Part shown: positions 39,204 through 49,260 of the stretch, in pieces | Numbering within the stretch: position 1 is the stretch's first letter | Layout: each line of letters opens with the position of its first letter | Assembly: GCF_009908285.1 (NCBI RefSeq) | Contig: NZ_JAAARM010000032.1 | Span: 1 to 64,000, forward strand | Length of the DNA stretch: 64,000 bases | Direction of reading: 5' to 3' | Source of the DNA: Pseudomonas sp. Fl4BN1 | GTDB lineage: Bacteria; Pseudomonadota; Gammaproteobacteria; Pseudomonadales; Pseudomonadaceae | Made by a program: the position numbers and the translations under genes | The notes under the pieces: model-generated | What the model saw: only the letters and a program-made list of their open reading frames with translations | Database searches by the model: none | Told to the model about the DNA's origin: nothing

Positions 39204-41024
39204 CTATCGAACCTGCTGCAAATGCCCGTACAGCTTGGCGTAAAGACCACCATCGGCAATCAACTGCTGGTGGTCGCCATCTTCGGCAATCTGTCCACCA
39301 TCGAACACCAAAACCCGATCAGCCTGTTTTACCGCCGACAGGCGATGAGCAATGATCAGCGTAGTCCGCCCACGCAGAAAACGCGTCAATGCCTGATGCA
39401 GGTTGTATTCGGTGGCCGCATCCAGGGCGGACGTGGCTTCATCGAGGATCACCACCTTGGGCTCGGCCAGGACCATTCGCGCAATCGCCAGGCGCTGGCG
39501 CTGTCCGCCTGAAAGGCGCACGCCGGAACGGCCAACCACGGTGTCCAGGCCCTGAGGCAACGCCCTGACCGTGGCGTCCAACTGAGCAATTTCCAGGGCC
39601 TGCCAGCAAGCGCCATCATCGCGCTCACGGCCCATGGTCAGGTTGGCGCGAACAGTGTCGTTGAACAGTGCCGGATGCTGCAGCACCACGGCGACGTTTT
39701 CCCGCACCGTTTCCAAGCCGATCTCCTGCTGGGTCGCACCACCAAAACGGATCACCCCGGTCTGCGGCGTGTACAACCCCAGCAACAGCTGCACCAGGGT
39801 GCTCTTGCCACCGCCACTGGCGCCGACAATCGCCACCTTCTCGCCAGGAGCAATGGACAGGTTCATGTTGTCCAGCACTCGCTCGTCGCCGTAACCGAAG
39901 CTCAGCCCACGCACTTCGATACCAACGGTGTCTCGCCCCTGGAAGGGATCCACGCCACCGGGGTATTGCGGCTCATCGGCCCGCGCCAGCAACTCGTTGA
40001 TCCGAGTCAGGGCTCCACCCGCCGCGTAATAGGCGTATTGCAGATTCAACAACTGCTCCACCGGACCGATCATGAACCACAGGTAACTGAACACGGCGAG
40101 CATCTGGCCGATCGACAGATCGGAGAACAGCACCGTGAGCATGGCGGCGGCGCGAAAAATATCGATGCCGAACTGGAACAGCAAGCCACTGGCCCGTCCC
40201 GAAGCGTCGCTTTTCCACTGCGAGGCCACTGCGTAATCCCGCACCTCCTCGGCACGCTGTCCCAGGCGCCCAAGAAAGTAGCCCTGGCGATTGCCGGCAC
40301 GAACTTCCTGAATAGCCTCCAAGGTCTCGGTCAACGCCTGGGTAAACCGCGAAGTGCTGTCGTTTTCCAGCTTCTTCAGGTGCTTGACCCGCTTGCCCAA
40401 CTGCACCGTGGCAAAGATCACCAGGGGGTTGAACAGCAGAATCAGCAAAGCCAGCTTCCAGTGCATCCACATCAGGATGCCCGCGGTCCCCACCAGGGTC
40501 AGCATGGCGACCAGGAAGCGGCTCAGGGTTTCACCAACGAATTTGTCCACCGTGTCCAGGTCAGTGACCAGGTGAGTGGTGACCGTGCCGCCCCCCAGGC
40601 TTTCGTACTCACCCAGGGAGATACGCTTGAGTCGCTCGATCAGGCGCACGCGGATCCGATAGACGATGTCCTTGGCCAGGCCGGCGAACAACCGCGCCTG
40701 AATCACGTTGAACACCAAGGCTGCGCTTCGCAGGATCAACGTCAGCAGCAGCATCAGTCCGATATAGCCGGCGGCCTGGTGCCAACCCTCAGGCAGAAAG
40801 CGGTTCATCACTTGCAGTGCAGCGTCGCCTCGGCCCAGCAACACTTCGTCCACCAGCAAGGGCAACAGCAGCGGGATAGGTACACTGCACAGGGTAGCCA
40901 GCACGGCTACGCCGTTGGCGATCCACAGTGACTTCCGGTGATGCAGGGCCAGGCGGCGAATTTCTGTCCAGCTCAGACGATCAACCCGTTTGCCAGGAGC
41001 ATTTGAATCAACCGGGTCAGGCAC
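39204..41024 (-). CDS. MsbA-like ABC exporter (fused permease-ATPase)
   Basis: 606-aa half-transporter of the B-subfamily exporter type. The N-terminal ~320 residues hold six membrane helices; the ATPase domain has Walker A GASGGGKST, signature LSGGQRQRLAIARM and Walker B VVILDEATSALD. Substrate unknown; likely a lipid-like or amphiphilic compound by family. A GTG start at 41022-41024 overlaps the end of the dsbA-like gene, so the two are coupled. No ATG start gives a better fit. Confidence 0.87.
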   Translation of the reverse strand: MPDPVDSNAPGKRVDRLSWTEIRRLALHHRKSLWIANGVAVLATLCSVPIPLLLPLLVDEVLLGRGDAALQVMNRFLPEGWHQAAGYIGLMLLLTLILRSAALVFNVIQARLFAGLAKDIVYRIRVRLIERLKRISLGEYESLGGGTVTTHLVTDLDTVDKFVGETLSRFLVAMLTLVGTAGILMWMHWKLALLILLFNPLVIFATVQLGKRVKHLKKLENDSTSRFTQALTETLEAIQEVRAGNRQGYFLGRLGQRAEEVRDYAVASQWKSDASGRASGLLFQFGIDIFRAAAMLTVLFSDLSIGQMLAVFSYLWFMIGPVEQLLNLQYAYYAAGGALTRINELLARADEPQYPGGVDPFQGRDTVGIEVRGLSFGYGDERVLDNMNLSIAPGEKVAIVGASGGGKSTLVQLLLGLYTPQTGVIRFGGATQQEIGLETVRENVAVVLQHPALFNDTVRANLTMGRERDDGACWQALEIAQLDATVRALPQGLDTVVGRSGVRLSGGQRQRLAIARMVLAEPKVVILDEATSALDAATEYNLHQALTRFLRGRTTLIIAHRLSAVKQADRVLVFDGGQIAEDGDHQQLIADGGLYAKLYGHLQQVR

Positions 41025-41652
41025 AGGCAGCACGCTCCAGCCAACGGCCGAGCAACGGTGACAGCTCACCGAGTGGCTGATAGCCGTTGGTCAGCAACGC
41101 CAGTTGGCCATTGCGCTCCGCCAGCAAGGTCGGAAACCCAGCGATACCCAGGTCCTGGACCCAGGTAAAGTCCGCCGCGGTGGCGGCGTGCTGCTCGGCC
41201 CGATCGAAAGCTTCGGCGAACTCGATGCGCGGCACCCCGGCTTGTTCAGCCAACTCCACCAACACACTGGCCAGCGTGACATCACGGCCTTCGACATAGA
41301 ACGCCCGCTGGATCAGTCCCAGCAGTTTCCAGGCACAGTCAGATGCCAGACCACGAGCGGTAACGATGGCTCGACAGGCCGGCTCGGTGTCATAGACAAA
41401 CCCATCGGGCAAGGCGCCGTCGAAGGTGAATGGTTGACCGGTGGCCTGATGCACGGCCTGCCAATGCTCAAGGATATAGCGCCGGGTGTTGGGTTCCAGG
41501 GCCGCACCACTCCCCGTGCGCAAGCCGCCCACCACCAGATGCAATTCAACGCCGGCAGCCTGCGCCTGATCTGCCAGGGCCTGGGCCACGGGCGCGAAGC
41601 CCCAGCACCATGAACACATCGGGTCCATCACATAGAGCAGGCGGGCAGACAT
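41017..41652 (-). CDS. DsbA-family (FrnE/2-hydroxychromene isomerase-like) thioredoxin-fold protein
   Basis: 211-aa protein without signal peptide, so cytosolic. It has a thioredoxin-like fold with CSWC at residues 13-16 (MDPMCSWCWGF) and the cis-proline part GIAGFPTLL. This is the DsbA family, near FrnE-type proteins of unknown target; a redox role is inferred. It begins 3 bp after trhO and its end overlaps the ABC gene start, giving a trhO-dsbA-ABC operon. Confidence 0.85.
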   Translation of the reverse strand: MSARLLYVMDPMCSWCWGFAPVAQALADQAQAAGVELHLVVGGLRTGSGAALEPNTRRYILEHWQAVHQATGQPFTFDGALPDGFVYDTEPACRAIVTARGLASDCAWKLLGLIQRAFYVEGRDVTLASVLVELAEQAGVPRIEFAEAFDRAEQHAATAADFTWVQDLGIAGFPTLLAERNGQLALLTNGYQPLGELSPLLGRWLERAACA

Positions 41653-41655
41653 GGC

Positions 41656-42597
41656 TCAGGCCTCGGTGGATGATTGCTTGTAGTTGAAACCAATCGGGTG
41701 CGGCATGTTGCGAGCCTTGGCCAATTCGATCTGTTTCTGCCGGTCGACGGCACTGCGGCGAGTCTTTTCGCTCAGCGTGTCCCAGCAGTGGGGGCAACTG
41801 ATACCCGGCACATAGTGCTCGGACGCGCGCTCTTCGACGCTCACCGGAGTACGGCAGGCATGACATTGATCGTAGTCGCCTTCGCTCAGGTCGTGGCGCA
41901 CGGTGACCCGGTTATCGAAAACAAAACAGTCGCCCTGCCATTTGCTCTCTTGCTGCGGCACTTCCTCAAGGTACTTGAGAATGCCGCCCTTGAGATGGAA
42001 GACCTCTTCGAACCCCTCGCCGAGCATGTAGCTCGAGGCTTTTTCGCAACGGATACCGCCGGTGCAGAACATGGCCACTTTCTTGTGCTTGCTCGGGTCG
42101 AAGTGGGCTTTGATGTAGTCCGGGAACTCGCGAAAACTGGTGGTTTTCGGGTCGATCGCACCTTCGAAGGTACCGATGGACACCTCGTAGTCGTTACGGG
42201 TATCGATCAACAGCACTTCCGGGTCGTTGATCAGGGCATTCCAGTCCTGCGGCTCGACATAGGTCCCGACCTTCTTGTTGGGGTCGACACCAGGTACGCC
42301 CAGAGTGACGATCTCTTTCTTCAGCTTGACCTTGGTGCGGTAGAACGGCTGATCGTCGCAGTACGACTCTTTGTGATCGATGTCGAGCATGCGCGGGTCG
42401 TTCTTCAGCCAGGCCAGCAGCCCATCGATGCCTTCTCGGCTGCCGGATACCGTGCCGTTGATGCCTTCTTCGGCGATCAGCAAGGTACCTTTGATGCCGT
42501 TGTCGAGCATCGCCTGCAACAGCGGTTCGCGCAGGTTTACGTAATCTTCGAGGGTGACGAACTTATACAGTGCCGCCACGACAATCGGTTGTGTCAT
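41656..42597 (-). CDS. trhO: tRNA uridine(34) hydroxylase (rhodanese family)
   Basis: 313-aa enzyme that hydroxylates uridine 34 of some tRNAs (formerly YceA). An N-terminal acylphosphatase-like part is followed by the rhodanese domain with catalytic cysteine in [13 protein letters not shown], then a zinc-binding CHACR...CPHC module. ATG at 42597 has TGGAG upstream; an upstream extension to 42687 crosses a terminator and is rejected. First gene of trhO-dsbA-ABC. Confidence 0.94.
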   Translation of the reverse strand: MTQPIVVAALYKFVTLEDYVNLREPLLQAMLDNGIKGTLLIAEEGINGTVSGSREGIDGLLAWLKNDPRMLDIDHKESYCDDQPFYRTKVKLKKEIVTLGVPGVDPNKKVGTYVEPQDWNALINDPEVLLIDTRNDYEVSIGTFEGAIDPKTTSFREFPDYIKAHFDPSKHKKVAMFCTGGIRCEKASSYMLGEGFEEVFHLKGGILKYLEEVPQQESKWQGDCFVFDNRVTVRHDLSEGDYDQCHACRTPVSVEERASEHYVPGISCPHCWDTLSEKTRRSAVDRQKQIELAKARNMPHPIGFNYKQSSTEA

Positions 42598-42648
42598 GGG
42601 TAATCTCCAGGTGGCTACCCTCGCAAAGGGTGAACCGGATGCAAAAAA

Positions 42649-42673
42649 AACGCGCCGGCTTGAGCGGCGCGTT
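42649..42673 (-). terminator. Rho-independent terminator of bolA
   Basis: Stem AACGCGCCG / CGGCGCGTT with a 7-nt loop; on the minus strand it is followed by a run of eight T. It separates the DUF2059-bolA pair from trhO. Confidence 0.92.
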
Positions 42674-42698
42674 GCGGATTCTAACAAAAAAACCGCGG

Positions 42699-42998
42699 TT
42701 AATGCTTACTGCCACCAGCGCAGGTCGGCGAGGCCGGGGCTACACCGATCTTCGACCACTCCTCAGGCGTGTAAGTGTGCAACGCCAACGCATGGAACTG
42801 GCCCATCAGCTCACCCAGAGTGGCGTAGACCTTCTGGTGGCGCTTGACGCTGTTGAGGCCGGCAAACTGCTCGCTGACCAGCACCGCTTTATAGTGGGTT
42901 TCCTGGCCACGGCTGTGCATGTGGCTTTCATCCAGCACTTGCAGGTGCTCGGGCTGCAATGCACCCAGCGCCGATTCGATACGTTGTTGCATGGTCAT
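42699..42998 (-). CDS. bolA: BolA family protein
   Basis: 99-aa BolA/IbaG-type protein with the class II KH-like fold that pairs with monothiol glutaredoxin for iron-sulfur trafficking. It shows the conserved [21 protein letters not shown] and the histidine [13 protein letters not shown] near the end. The start at 42998 has GGAGCC upstream. It follows the DUF2059 gene by 12 bp. Confidence 0.93.
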   Translation of the reverse strand: MTMQQRIESALGALQPEHLQVLDESHMHSRGQETHYKAVLVSEQFAGLNSVKRHQKVYATLGELMGQFHALALHTYTPEEWSKIGVAPASPTCAGGSKH

Positions 42999-43010
42999 TG
43001 CGGGCTCCGC

Positions 43011-43526
43011 TTACTTCTTCTTCGCAGGTGCTGCTTTTGGCTCGAGTTCGGCCGTCATGTCAGCCAGCAGTTTGTTCACCACCGGTACTGCGCTTTCCAG
43101 CTTGGCCTGGGTCATCTGCGCCGATTGCTGGGTTAGCTGAGGCATTTTTTCCAGGACTTTCTTGCCCAGTGGCGACTGATAGAACGCCACCAGGTCCTTG
43201 AGCTCGGATTCGCTGAAGTTGCTGGTGTAGAGCTTGACCATGTCCGGCTTCAACTTGTTCCAGCCAATGGCCTGGTCCAGGGCGGCGTTGGCCTTGGCCT
43301 GGTAGGTTTCCAGCAGGGCACGCTTGGATTCCGGGGCTTTGGTCTGCTCGAAACGCTGGGCGAACATTTGCTGAACTTGCATGTACACCGGAGTACCGAG
43401 CTTGTCCGCATGGGCCAGGGTCAGGAAGGACTCGGCACTGGCGTTGTGGCTGGCGGTATCGGCAAGAACTTGGCCGCTGGCACAGACCAGAACAACCGCG
43501 GTACAGATGGCACGAAAACGGGTCAT
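43011..43526 (-). CDS. DUF2059 domain periplasmic protein
   Basis: 171-aa exported protein: signal peptide of about 22 residues (ICTAVVLVCASGQVLA), then a helical DUF2059 domain (FYQSPLGKKVLEKMPQL). A lysine/alanine-rich tail ends it. Function unknown; family members are periplasmic. Ribosome site AAGGAAAC. It precedes bolA and is divergent from fumC. Confidence 0.85.
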   Translation of the reverse strand: MTRFRAICTAVVLVCASGQVLADTASHNASAESFLTLAHADKLGTPVYMQVQQMFAQRFEQTKAPESKRALLETYQAKANAALDQAIGWNKLKPDMVKLYTSNFSESELKDLVAFYQSPLGKKVLEKMPQLTQQSAQMTQAKLESAVPVVNKLLADMTAELEPKAAPAKKK

Positions 43527-43719
43527 CGAGTTTCCTTTTCTAGCAGGCGAGGTAAAACCCCAAGGGCGACCATTCTGCGCCTATTAATCCGCGTCCCTCA
43601 ACCCCACACCCGGACACCCTTGGGTTTTGCTCAAGTACAGGACGGAAAAACACCTTTCAGGGAACCCGAGCCACGGATCACGGCCTAAACTGGCCAGTCA
43701 GACTTGGAGGATTGCCACG

Positions 43720-45114
43720 ATGAATCGAATCGAAACTGACAGCCTGGGCCAGGTTGAAGTCCCTGAAGAGGCCTACTGGGGTGCACAAACCCAACGTTCT
43801 CTGGTCAATTTCGCCATCGGCAATGAACGCATGCCACTGTCGGTGCTACATGCCCTGGCGCTGATCAAGAAAGCCGCCGCCCGGGTCAACGACCGCAATG
43901 GCGACGTACCCGCCGACATCGCCCGCCTGATCGAGCAGGCCGCCGACGAAGTACTGGCAGGCCAGCATGACGACCAGTTCCCCCTGGTGGTGTGGCAGAC
44001 CGGCAGCGGCACCCAGAGCAACATGAACGTCAATGAAGTACTCGCCGGGCGCGCCAATGAGTTGGCGGGCAACCCCCGGGGCGGCAAGGCGCCGGTGCAC
44101 CCCAACGATCACGTCAACCGCTCGCAAAGCTCCAACGACTGCTTCCCGACCGCCATGCACATCGCCGCAGCCCAGGCGGTGCAGTTCCAGCTGTTGCCGG
44201 CGATCATCGAGCTGTCCGGCGGCCTGTCCGAATTGGCGGCCCGGCACATGAAGCTGGTGAAGACCGGACGTACCCACATGATGGATGCCACGCCCATCAC
44301 CTTTGGCCAGGAAGTCTCCGCCTTCATCGCCCAGTTGGGCTACGCCGAGCGGGCCATCCGCAGCGCCTTGCCCGCAGTCTGCGAGCTGGCACAAGGCGGT
44401 ACCGCCGTGGGCACCGGGCTCAATTCGCCACACGGCTTCGGTGAAGCCGTTGCCGCCGAACTGGCAGCGCTCTCAGGCTTGCCCTTCGTCACCGCGCCCA
44501 ACAAATTCGCCGCCCTCGCCGGTCACGAGCCACTGACCACGCTCTCCGGCGCACTGAAAACCCTCGCCGTGGGCCTGATGAAAATCGCCAACGACCTGCG
44601 CCTGCTGGGTTCGGGGCCGCGAGCCGGCCTGGCGGAAGTCAAGCTGCCGGCCAACGAGCCAGGCAGCTCAATCATGCCCGGCAAGGTCAACCCGACCCAG
44701 TGCGAAGCCTTGTCGATGCTGGCTTGCCAGGTCATGGGCAACGACGTGGCAATTGGTTTTGCCGCCAGCCAGGGCCATCTGCAGTTGAATGTGTTCAAGC
44801 CGGTGATCATTCACAACCTGCTGCAGTCGATCCGCCTGCTGGCCGATGGTTGCCGCAACTTCCAGGAGCATTGCATCGCCGGACTGGAGCCCGATCCTGT
44901 GCAAATGGCCGAGCACCTGGAGCGGGGACTGATGCTGGTAACGGCACTCAACACCCATATTGGCTATGACAAAGCCGCCGAGATTGCCAAGAAAGCCTAT
45001 GCCGAGAACCTGACCCTGCGGGAAGCGGCGCTGGAGCTGGGCTACCTGACCGATGAACAGTTCGATGCCTGGGTCCGACCGGAAAACATGCTGGAGGCAG
45101 GAAAACAGAGCTAA
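43720..45114 (+). CDS. fumC: Class II fumarate hydratase
   Basis: 464-aa iron-free fumarase interconverting fumarate and malate. The signature [30 protein letters not shown] and [13 protein letters not shown] are all present. TTGGAGG precedes ATG at 43720; a longer frame to 43627 is rejected. It is divergent from DUF2059-bolA and matches P. aeruginosa fumC2 (PA0854) in place. Confidence 0.96.
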   Translation: MNRIETDSLGQVEVPEEAYWGAQTQRSLVNFAIGNERMPLSVLHALALIKKAAARVNDRNGDVPADIARLIEQAADEVLAGQHDDQFPLVVWQTGSGTQSNMNVNEVLAGRANELAGNPRGGKAPVHPNDHVNRSQSSNDCFPTAMHIAAAQAVQFQLLPAIIELSGGLSELAARHMKLVKTGRTHMMDATPITFGQEVSAFIAQLGYAERAIRSALPAVCELAQGGTAVGTGLNSPHGFGEAVAAELAALSGLPFVTAPNKFAALAGHEPLTTLSGALKTLAVGLMKIANDLRLLGSGPRAGLAEVKLPANEPGSSIMPGKVNPTQCEALSMLACQVMGNDVAIGFAASQGHLQLNVFKPVIIHNLLQSIRLLADGCRNFQEHCIAGLEPDPVQMAEHLERGLMLVTALNTHIGYDKAAEIAKKAYAENLTLREAALELGYLTDEQFDAWVRPENMLEAGKQS

Positions 45115-45138
45115 GACGGCAACTCATCTACTGATGAT

Positions 45139-45187
45139 CCAGCGCCTGGCAAAGCTCCACCGGCCTGCAGGCGCTGGCTTGCCAGCG
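45139..45187. repeat. REP-like palindromic element after fumC
   Basis: CCAGCGCCTG (45139-45148) pairs with CAGGCGCTGG (45168-45177), and a compact hairpin CGCTGGC-TT-GCCAGCG (45172-45187) follows. The GGCTTGCCAGCGAAGCT end resembles Pseudomonas REP cores. It lies between converging fumC and EamA genes and may end both transcripts. Confidence 0.55.
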
Positions 45188-45191
45188 AAGC

Positions 45192-46151
45192 TCAGCCCAC
45201 GCTAATACGCTGACGTCGAGCCCTGAGGCCGGCCATCAACGACGGCCCCAGCGCCGTCAGCGCCGAACCCAGTACCACCAGCAGCGCCCCGCCATAACCC
45301 AACCCATTGATCTCTTCAGCTTGTACATACTCCGGCCAGAGCCAGGCAGCCCAGGCCACTGCGGCAAAAGTCACCAGGGGGGTTATTGCCAGGGTCGCAC
45401 TGACTCGTGACGCCTCCCAATGGGCCAGGGCCTCGGCAAAGGCGCCATAGGCGATCAAGGTATTCAGGCAGCAAGCCAGCAACAGCCAGCCCTGCAAGGG
45501 ACTCAGCTCCAAGGCTTCCAGTGGATGGACCCACGGGGTGAGCAGCAGTGCACAGAACAGGTAGATCACCATCATCACCTGCAGCGAGTTCCATACACTC
45601 AGCAGTTGTTTCTGCCCCAGAGCATAAAAGGTCCAGACCGCAGAGGCGGCCAGGATGGTCAACACCCCGGCGGTGTAATCACTGAGTGAAGTCAGTAATT
45701 CGGTCAGGCGCTGATTGAAGAACAACCCGAAACCGACCAGCAACACCAACAGTCCCAGGCCCTGCCCCAGGCTGAATCGCTCCTTGAATACAAACACACT
45801 GGCGATCAGCAGCAGGATCGGGCCCATCTGCACCACCAGTTGCGCAGTACCCGGACTCAGCAGGTTCAGGCCCATCAGGTACAACACGTAGTTGCCCACC
45901 AAGCCACAGACCGCGATCGGCACCAGCCAGGCGCCCTGTGGACCAAGCAAGCGCCAGCGCGGTAGGCGCCCCACCGCCGTGAGGTAGAGCAGCAGGCAAC
46001 CGCCGGACACCAGCAAGCGAAACCAAGTCACGGTGACCGGGTCCATCACCAGCAGCACTTGCTTGAGCTTGATCGGCAGGATGCCCCACAACAGTGCAGT
46101 CAGTAAGGCGAGGAACAGGCCATAAACCCAGCGACCGGATGAAACGTGCAT
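45192..46151 (-). CDS. EamA/DMT-superfamily transporter
   Basis: 319-aa membrane protein with about ten hydrophobic helices in two EamA halves (TALLWGILPIKLKQ first; ASAVWTFYALGQKQ second). Drug/metabolite transporter superfamily; substrate unknown, with amino acid or metabolite efflux common. The start has no strong ribosome site but matches the family N-terminus. Monocistronic by spacing. Confidence 0.85.
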   Translation of the reverse strand: MHVSSGRWVYGLFLALLTALLWGILPIKLKQVLLVMDPVTVTWFRLLVSGGCLLLYLTAVGRLPRWRLLGPQGAWLVPIAVCGLVGNYVLYLMGLNLLSPGTAQLVVQMGPILLLIASVFVFKERFSLGQGLGLLVLLVGFGLFFNQRLTELLTSLSDYTAGVLTILAASAVWTFYALGQKQLLSVWNSLQVMMVIYLFCALLLTPWVHPLEALELSPLQGWLLLACCLNTLIAYGAFAEALAHWEASRVSATLAITPLVTFAAVAWAAWLWPEYVQAEEINGLGYGGALLVVLGSALTALGPSLMAGLRARRQRISVG

Positions 46152-46267
46152 GCGAACCCCACAAAGCCCTACCAGCGAGACTCACATTCTAGGCCCCGGC
46201 CTGAGGCCAACACAGAGACAGTTGGCGACGAAGCGCAATCAGGATTGTGCAGGTCGCAAAACGCAAA

Positions 46268-46287
46268 CCGGCCCCGTCCGGGGCCGG
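46268..46287 (-). terminator. Terminator of the thiolase gene
   Basis: 9-bp perfect GC-rich stem CCGGCCCCG / CGGGGCCGG with a minimal TC loop, followed on the minus strand by TTTGCGTTTTG, 24 bp after the thiolase stop. Confidence 0.75.
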
Positions 46288-46310
46288 CTCAGCCGCACAG
46301 TTCCACGAAC

Positions 46311-47495
46311 CTAGCGCACCGCCTCAAACAATCCTGTCGCGCCCATGCCTCCGCCCACACACATGGTGACAATGCCGTAACGCAGATTGCGCCGCTGTAA
46401 CTCACGCACCAGATGCCCTACCTGGCGTGATCCGGTCATGCCAAACGGGTGACCAATGGAGATCGAGCCACCATTGACGTTGTACTTGGCGTTATCGATC
46501 TCGAGCCGGTCACGGGCGTACAAGCACTGGGAAGCAAAGGCTTCGTTGAGTTCCCAGAGGTCGATGTCATCCACCCTCAGGCCCTTGGCCTGGAGCAACT
46601 TGGGCACCGAGAACACCGGGCCGATGCCCATCTCGTCCGGCTCGCAACCGGCCACGGTAAAACCGCGAAAAAACGCCTTGGGCTTAAGCCCCAGGGCCAG
46701 CGCCCGCTCCAGGCTCATCACCAGGGTCATCGAAGCGCCGTCGGACAGCTGCGAGGAGTTGCCCGCCGTAACCGAACCGTCGTCGGCAAACACCGGCTTC
46801 AGGGCTGCGAGGTTATCCAGGGTGGTATCGGGGCGGTTGCAGTCATCACGATCCACCACGCCATCCAGTATCTGCACCTGGCCGCTCTGCTTGTCCTCGA
46901 CCTTGTACTTGACCGTCATCGGCACGATCTCGTCATTGAACAGGCCGGCAGCCTGGGCTTGGGCAGTACGCTGCTGGCTTTGCAGGGAATACCGGTCCTG
47001 AGCCTCGCGGCTGACCCCATAACGCCGAGCGACGACCTCGGCGGTCTGCCCCATGGGGAAGTAGATGCCCGGCACCTGCTCCTTGAGCAGCGGGTTGATC
47101 AGGTTGTCGGTATTGACGCTCTTCATGGTCAGGCTGATGGACTCGACCCCACCGGCGACGATGATGTCGCTGCAGCCAGAAGCAATCTGGTTGGCGGCAA
47201 TGGCGATCGCCTGCAGGCCCGAGGAACAGAAGCGGTTGAGAGTCATGCCCGCGGTGCCGGTGCCCAGTGCCGAGAGCACCGCTACGTTGCGACCGATATT
47301 GAAACCCTGGGCGCCCTCATTGGACCCGGCGCCGACGATGCAGTCCTCGACACTGGCCGGGTCAATGCCATTGCGGCTCAGCAGCGCATTGACGCAGTGA
47401 GCGGCCATGTCATCCGGGCGGGTCTGATTGAACTTGCCCCGAAAGGACTTGGCCAGGCCAGTCCGTACGCTGTCGACGATCACCACTTCACGCAT
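46311..47495 (-). CDS. Acyl-CoA thiolase (acetyl-CoA C-acyltransferase)
   Basis: 394-aa thiolase for fatty acid or ketone-body type metabolism. The nucleophilic cysteine is in NRFCSSGLQAIAIAANQI, the second signature is GHPFGMTGSRQVG, and the proton-relay cysteine is in CVGGGMGATGLFE. ATG at 47495 follows GAGGTG; an upstream stretch to 47567 is rejected. Chain-length preference cannot be read from sequence. Confidence 0.92.
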   Translation of the reverse strand: MREVVIVDSVRTGLAKSFRGKFNQTRPDDMAAHCVNALLSRNGIDPASVEDCIVGAGSNEGAQGFNIGRNVAVLSALGTGTAGMTLNRFCSSGLQAIAIAANQIASGCSDIIVAGGVESISLTMKSVNTDNLINPLLKEQVPGIYFPMGQTAEVVARRYGVSREAQDRYSLQSQQRTAQAQAAGLFNDEIVPMTVKYKVEDKQSGQVQILDGVVDRDDCNRPDTTLDNLAALKPVFADDGSVTAGNSSQLSDGASMTLVMSLERALALGLKPKAFFRGFTVAGCEPDEMGIGPVFSVPKLLQAKGLRVDDIDLWELNEAFASQCLYARDRLEIDNAKYNVNGGSISIGHPFGMTGSRQVGHLVRELQRRNLRYGIVTMCVGGGMGATGLFEAVR

Positions 47496-47598
47496 GACGC
47501 ACCTCATTGTTGTTGTCGGCTGGAAGGAGCATCGAGCATAAATGCCCTTGCTTGCCGACCGCGACAATCATTCACTCGGCATATGCGTGACCATCGGC

Positions 47599-49113
47599 CT
47601 ACTTCTTATCTTTTTTATCGTGCTTGTCGGAACGTTCGAACGCCGCCTCCAAGGCCCGGTTGATGGTGCGCAGGACCTTGACCCGGGCCCAGCGCTTGTC
47701 ATTGGCCTCGACCAGGGTCCAGGGCGAGACTTCGGTGCTGGTGCGATCCACCATGTCACCGACGGCAGCCCGGTAGTCGTCCCACTTGTCGCGGTTGCGC
47801 CAATCGTCCTCGGTGATCTTGAAGCGCTTGAAGGGAATGGCCTCCCGGGCCTGGAAGCGCTCCAACTGCGTATCCTTGTCGATGGCCAACCAGAACTTCA
47901 GCACGATCACCCGGGCGTCGGCCAATTGCTCTTCGAAGTCGTTGATCTCGCTATAGGCCCGCAGCCAGTCAGCTGGCTGGCAAAACCCCTCGATCCGCTC
48001 CACCAACACCCGGCCATACCAGGACCGGTCGAAGATGGTGAACTTGCCCCGCGCCGGAATATGCCGCCAGAAGCGCCAGAGATAAGGTTGCGCACGCTCT
48101 TCTTCAGTGGGCGCGGCGATCGGCACGATGCTGTACTGACGCGGGTCCAGCGCCGCGGCGACCCGGCGGATGGCGCCGCCCTTGCCGGCCGCGTCATTGC
48201 CTTCGAAGACCGCCACCAAGGCGTGCTTGCGCATGCGCTTGTCCCGCAGCAAGCCAGCCAGGCGCGCCTGCTCGGTGATCAGTTGTTCCTCGTAGTCGTC
48301 CTTGTCCAGGTGCTGGGTCATGTCCAGGCTGTCCAGCAGGCTGCGCTGGTCGACTGCCGCCGTCAGCGGCGCTGCATTGACCTGGGCGGGCCTCAACGGT
48401 TGGCGGTTCAGGGCATTTTGCAGCCCCTCCAGCAAAATCCGTCCCACGGTGAGGCTACGATAATACGGGTCAACCCCCTCGATCACATGCCAGGGGGCGT
48501 AGTCGCGGCTGGTGCGGCGCAGCACGCGCTCGCCGTACTTGACGAACTTGTCGTAGGTTTCCGACTGCTGCCAGTCCAGCGGGCTGATGCGCCAACTGTG
48601 CAGCGGGTCATCTTGCAGGGCCTTGAGACGGGCCTTCATCTGTTTCTTGGACAGGTGAAACCAGAACTTGAAGATCAGTGCTCCTTCATCACAGAGCATC
48701 TTTTCCAGGCGCTCGGCACCATTGATCGCCTGATCCAGCCGCGGGTCCTTGATCTCGCCATGCACCCGGCTCTGGAGCATCTGGCTGTACCAGTTGCCGA
48801 AAAACACCCCCATGCGGCCTTTGGCCGGAAGCATCCGCCAGTAGCGCCAGGCCGGTGGTCGCGACAGCTCCTCATCGGTCTGCTGGTCAAAGGTGCGCAC
48901 TTCGATCAGTCGCGGGTCCATCCACTCGTTGAGCAGTTTGACTGTCTCGCCCTTGCCCGCGCCCTCGATACCGTTGATCAGCACAATCACTGGAAACGTC
49001 GCTTTCTGACGCAGCTCGAACTGCGCTTCGAGCAGCGCCTCGCGCAAGGCTGGCACTTCGGCGTCGTAGGTTTCTTTGTCGATGGCGTGACCGATTTCAG
49101 CGGATTCGAACAT
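47599..49113 (-). CDS. pap: Polyphosphate:AMP phosphotransferase (two-domain PPK2)
   Basis: 504-aa fused PPK2 enzyme that phosphorylates AMP to ADP with polyphosphate. Two homologous kinase domains are visible: Walker A GIEGAGKGETV (about 50-60) in the N half and GNDAAGKGGAI (about 305-315) in the C half, each followed by a lid with Arg residues (FFGNWYSQML; FDRSWYGRVLVERI). Matches the P. aeruginosa PA3455 type. Strong GGAAGGAAG ribosome site; divergent from mnmC. Confidence 0.94.
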   Translation of the reverse strand: MFESAEIGHAIDKETYDAEVPALREALLEAQFELRQKATFPVIVLINGIEGAGKGETVKLLNEWMDPRLIEVRTFDQQTDEELSRPPAWRYWRMLPAKGRMGVFFGNWYSQMLQSRVHGEIKDPRLDQAINGAERLEKMLCDEGALIFKFWFHLSKKQMKARLKALQDDPLHSWRISPLDWQQSETYDKFVKYGERVLRRTSRDYAPWHVIEGVDPYYRSLTVGRILLEGLQNALNRQPLRPAQVNAAPLTAAVDQRSLLDSLDMTQHLDKDDYEEQLITEQARLAGLLRDKRMRKHALVAVFEGNDAAGKGGAIRRVAAALDPRQYSIVPIAAPTEEERAQPYLWRFWRHIPARGKFTIFDRSWYGRVLVERIEGFCQPADWLRAYSEINDFEEQLADARVIVLKFWLAIDKDTQLERFQAREAIPFKRFKITEDDWRNRDKWDDYRAAVGDMVDRTSTEVSPWTLVEANDKRWARVKVLRTINRALEAAFERSDKHDKKDKK

Positions 49114-49260
49114 GGGTGGCTTCCTTCCAAGAATTTCCCAAGACTAGCGGATCGACCTCCACCTAGGAAAACAAATCCCCAACCGATGTCGGCTTGCTAT
49201 GGATCAAGCATCAGCATGGCGATCGGCTAGAATGGCCGCCTTGTGGTTGACGAGCCGAAC

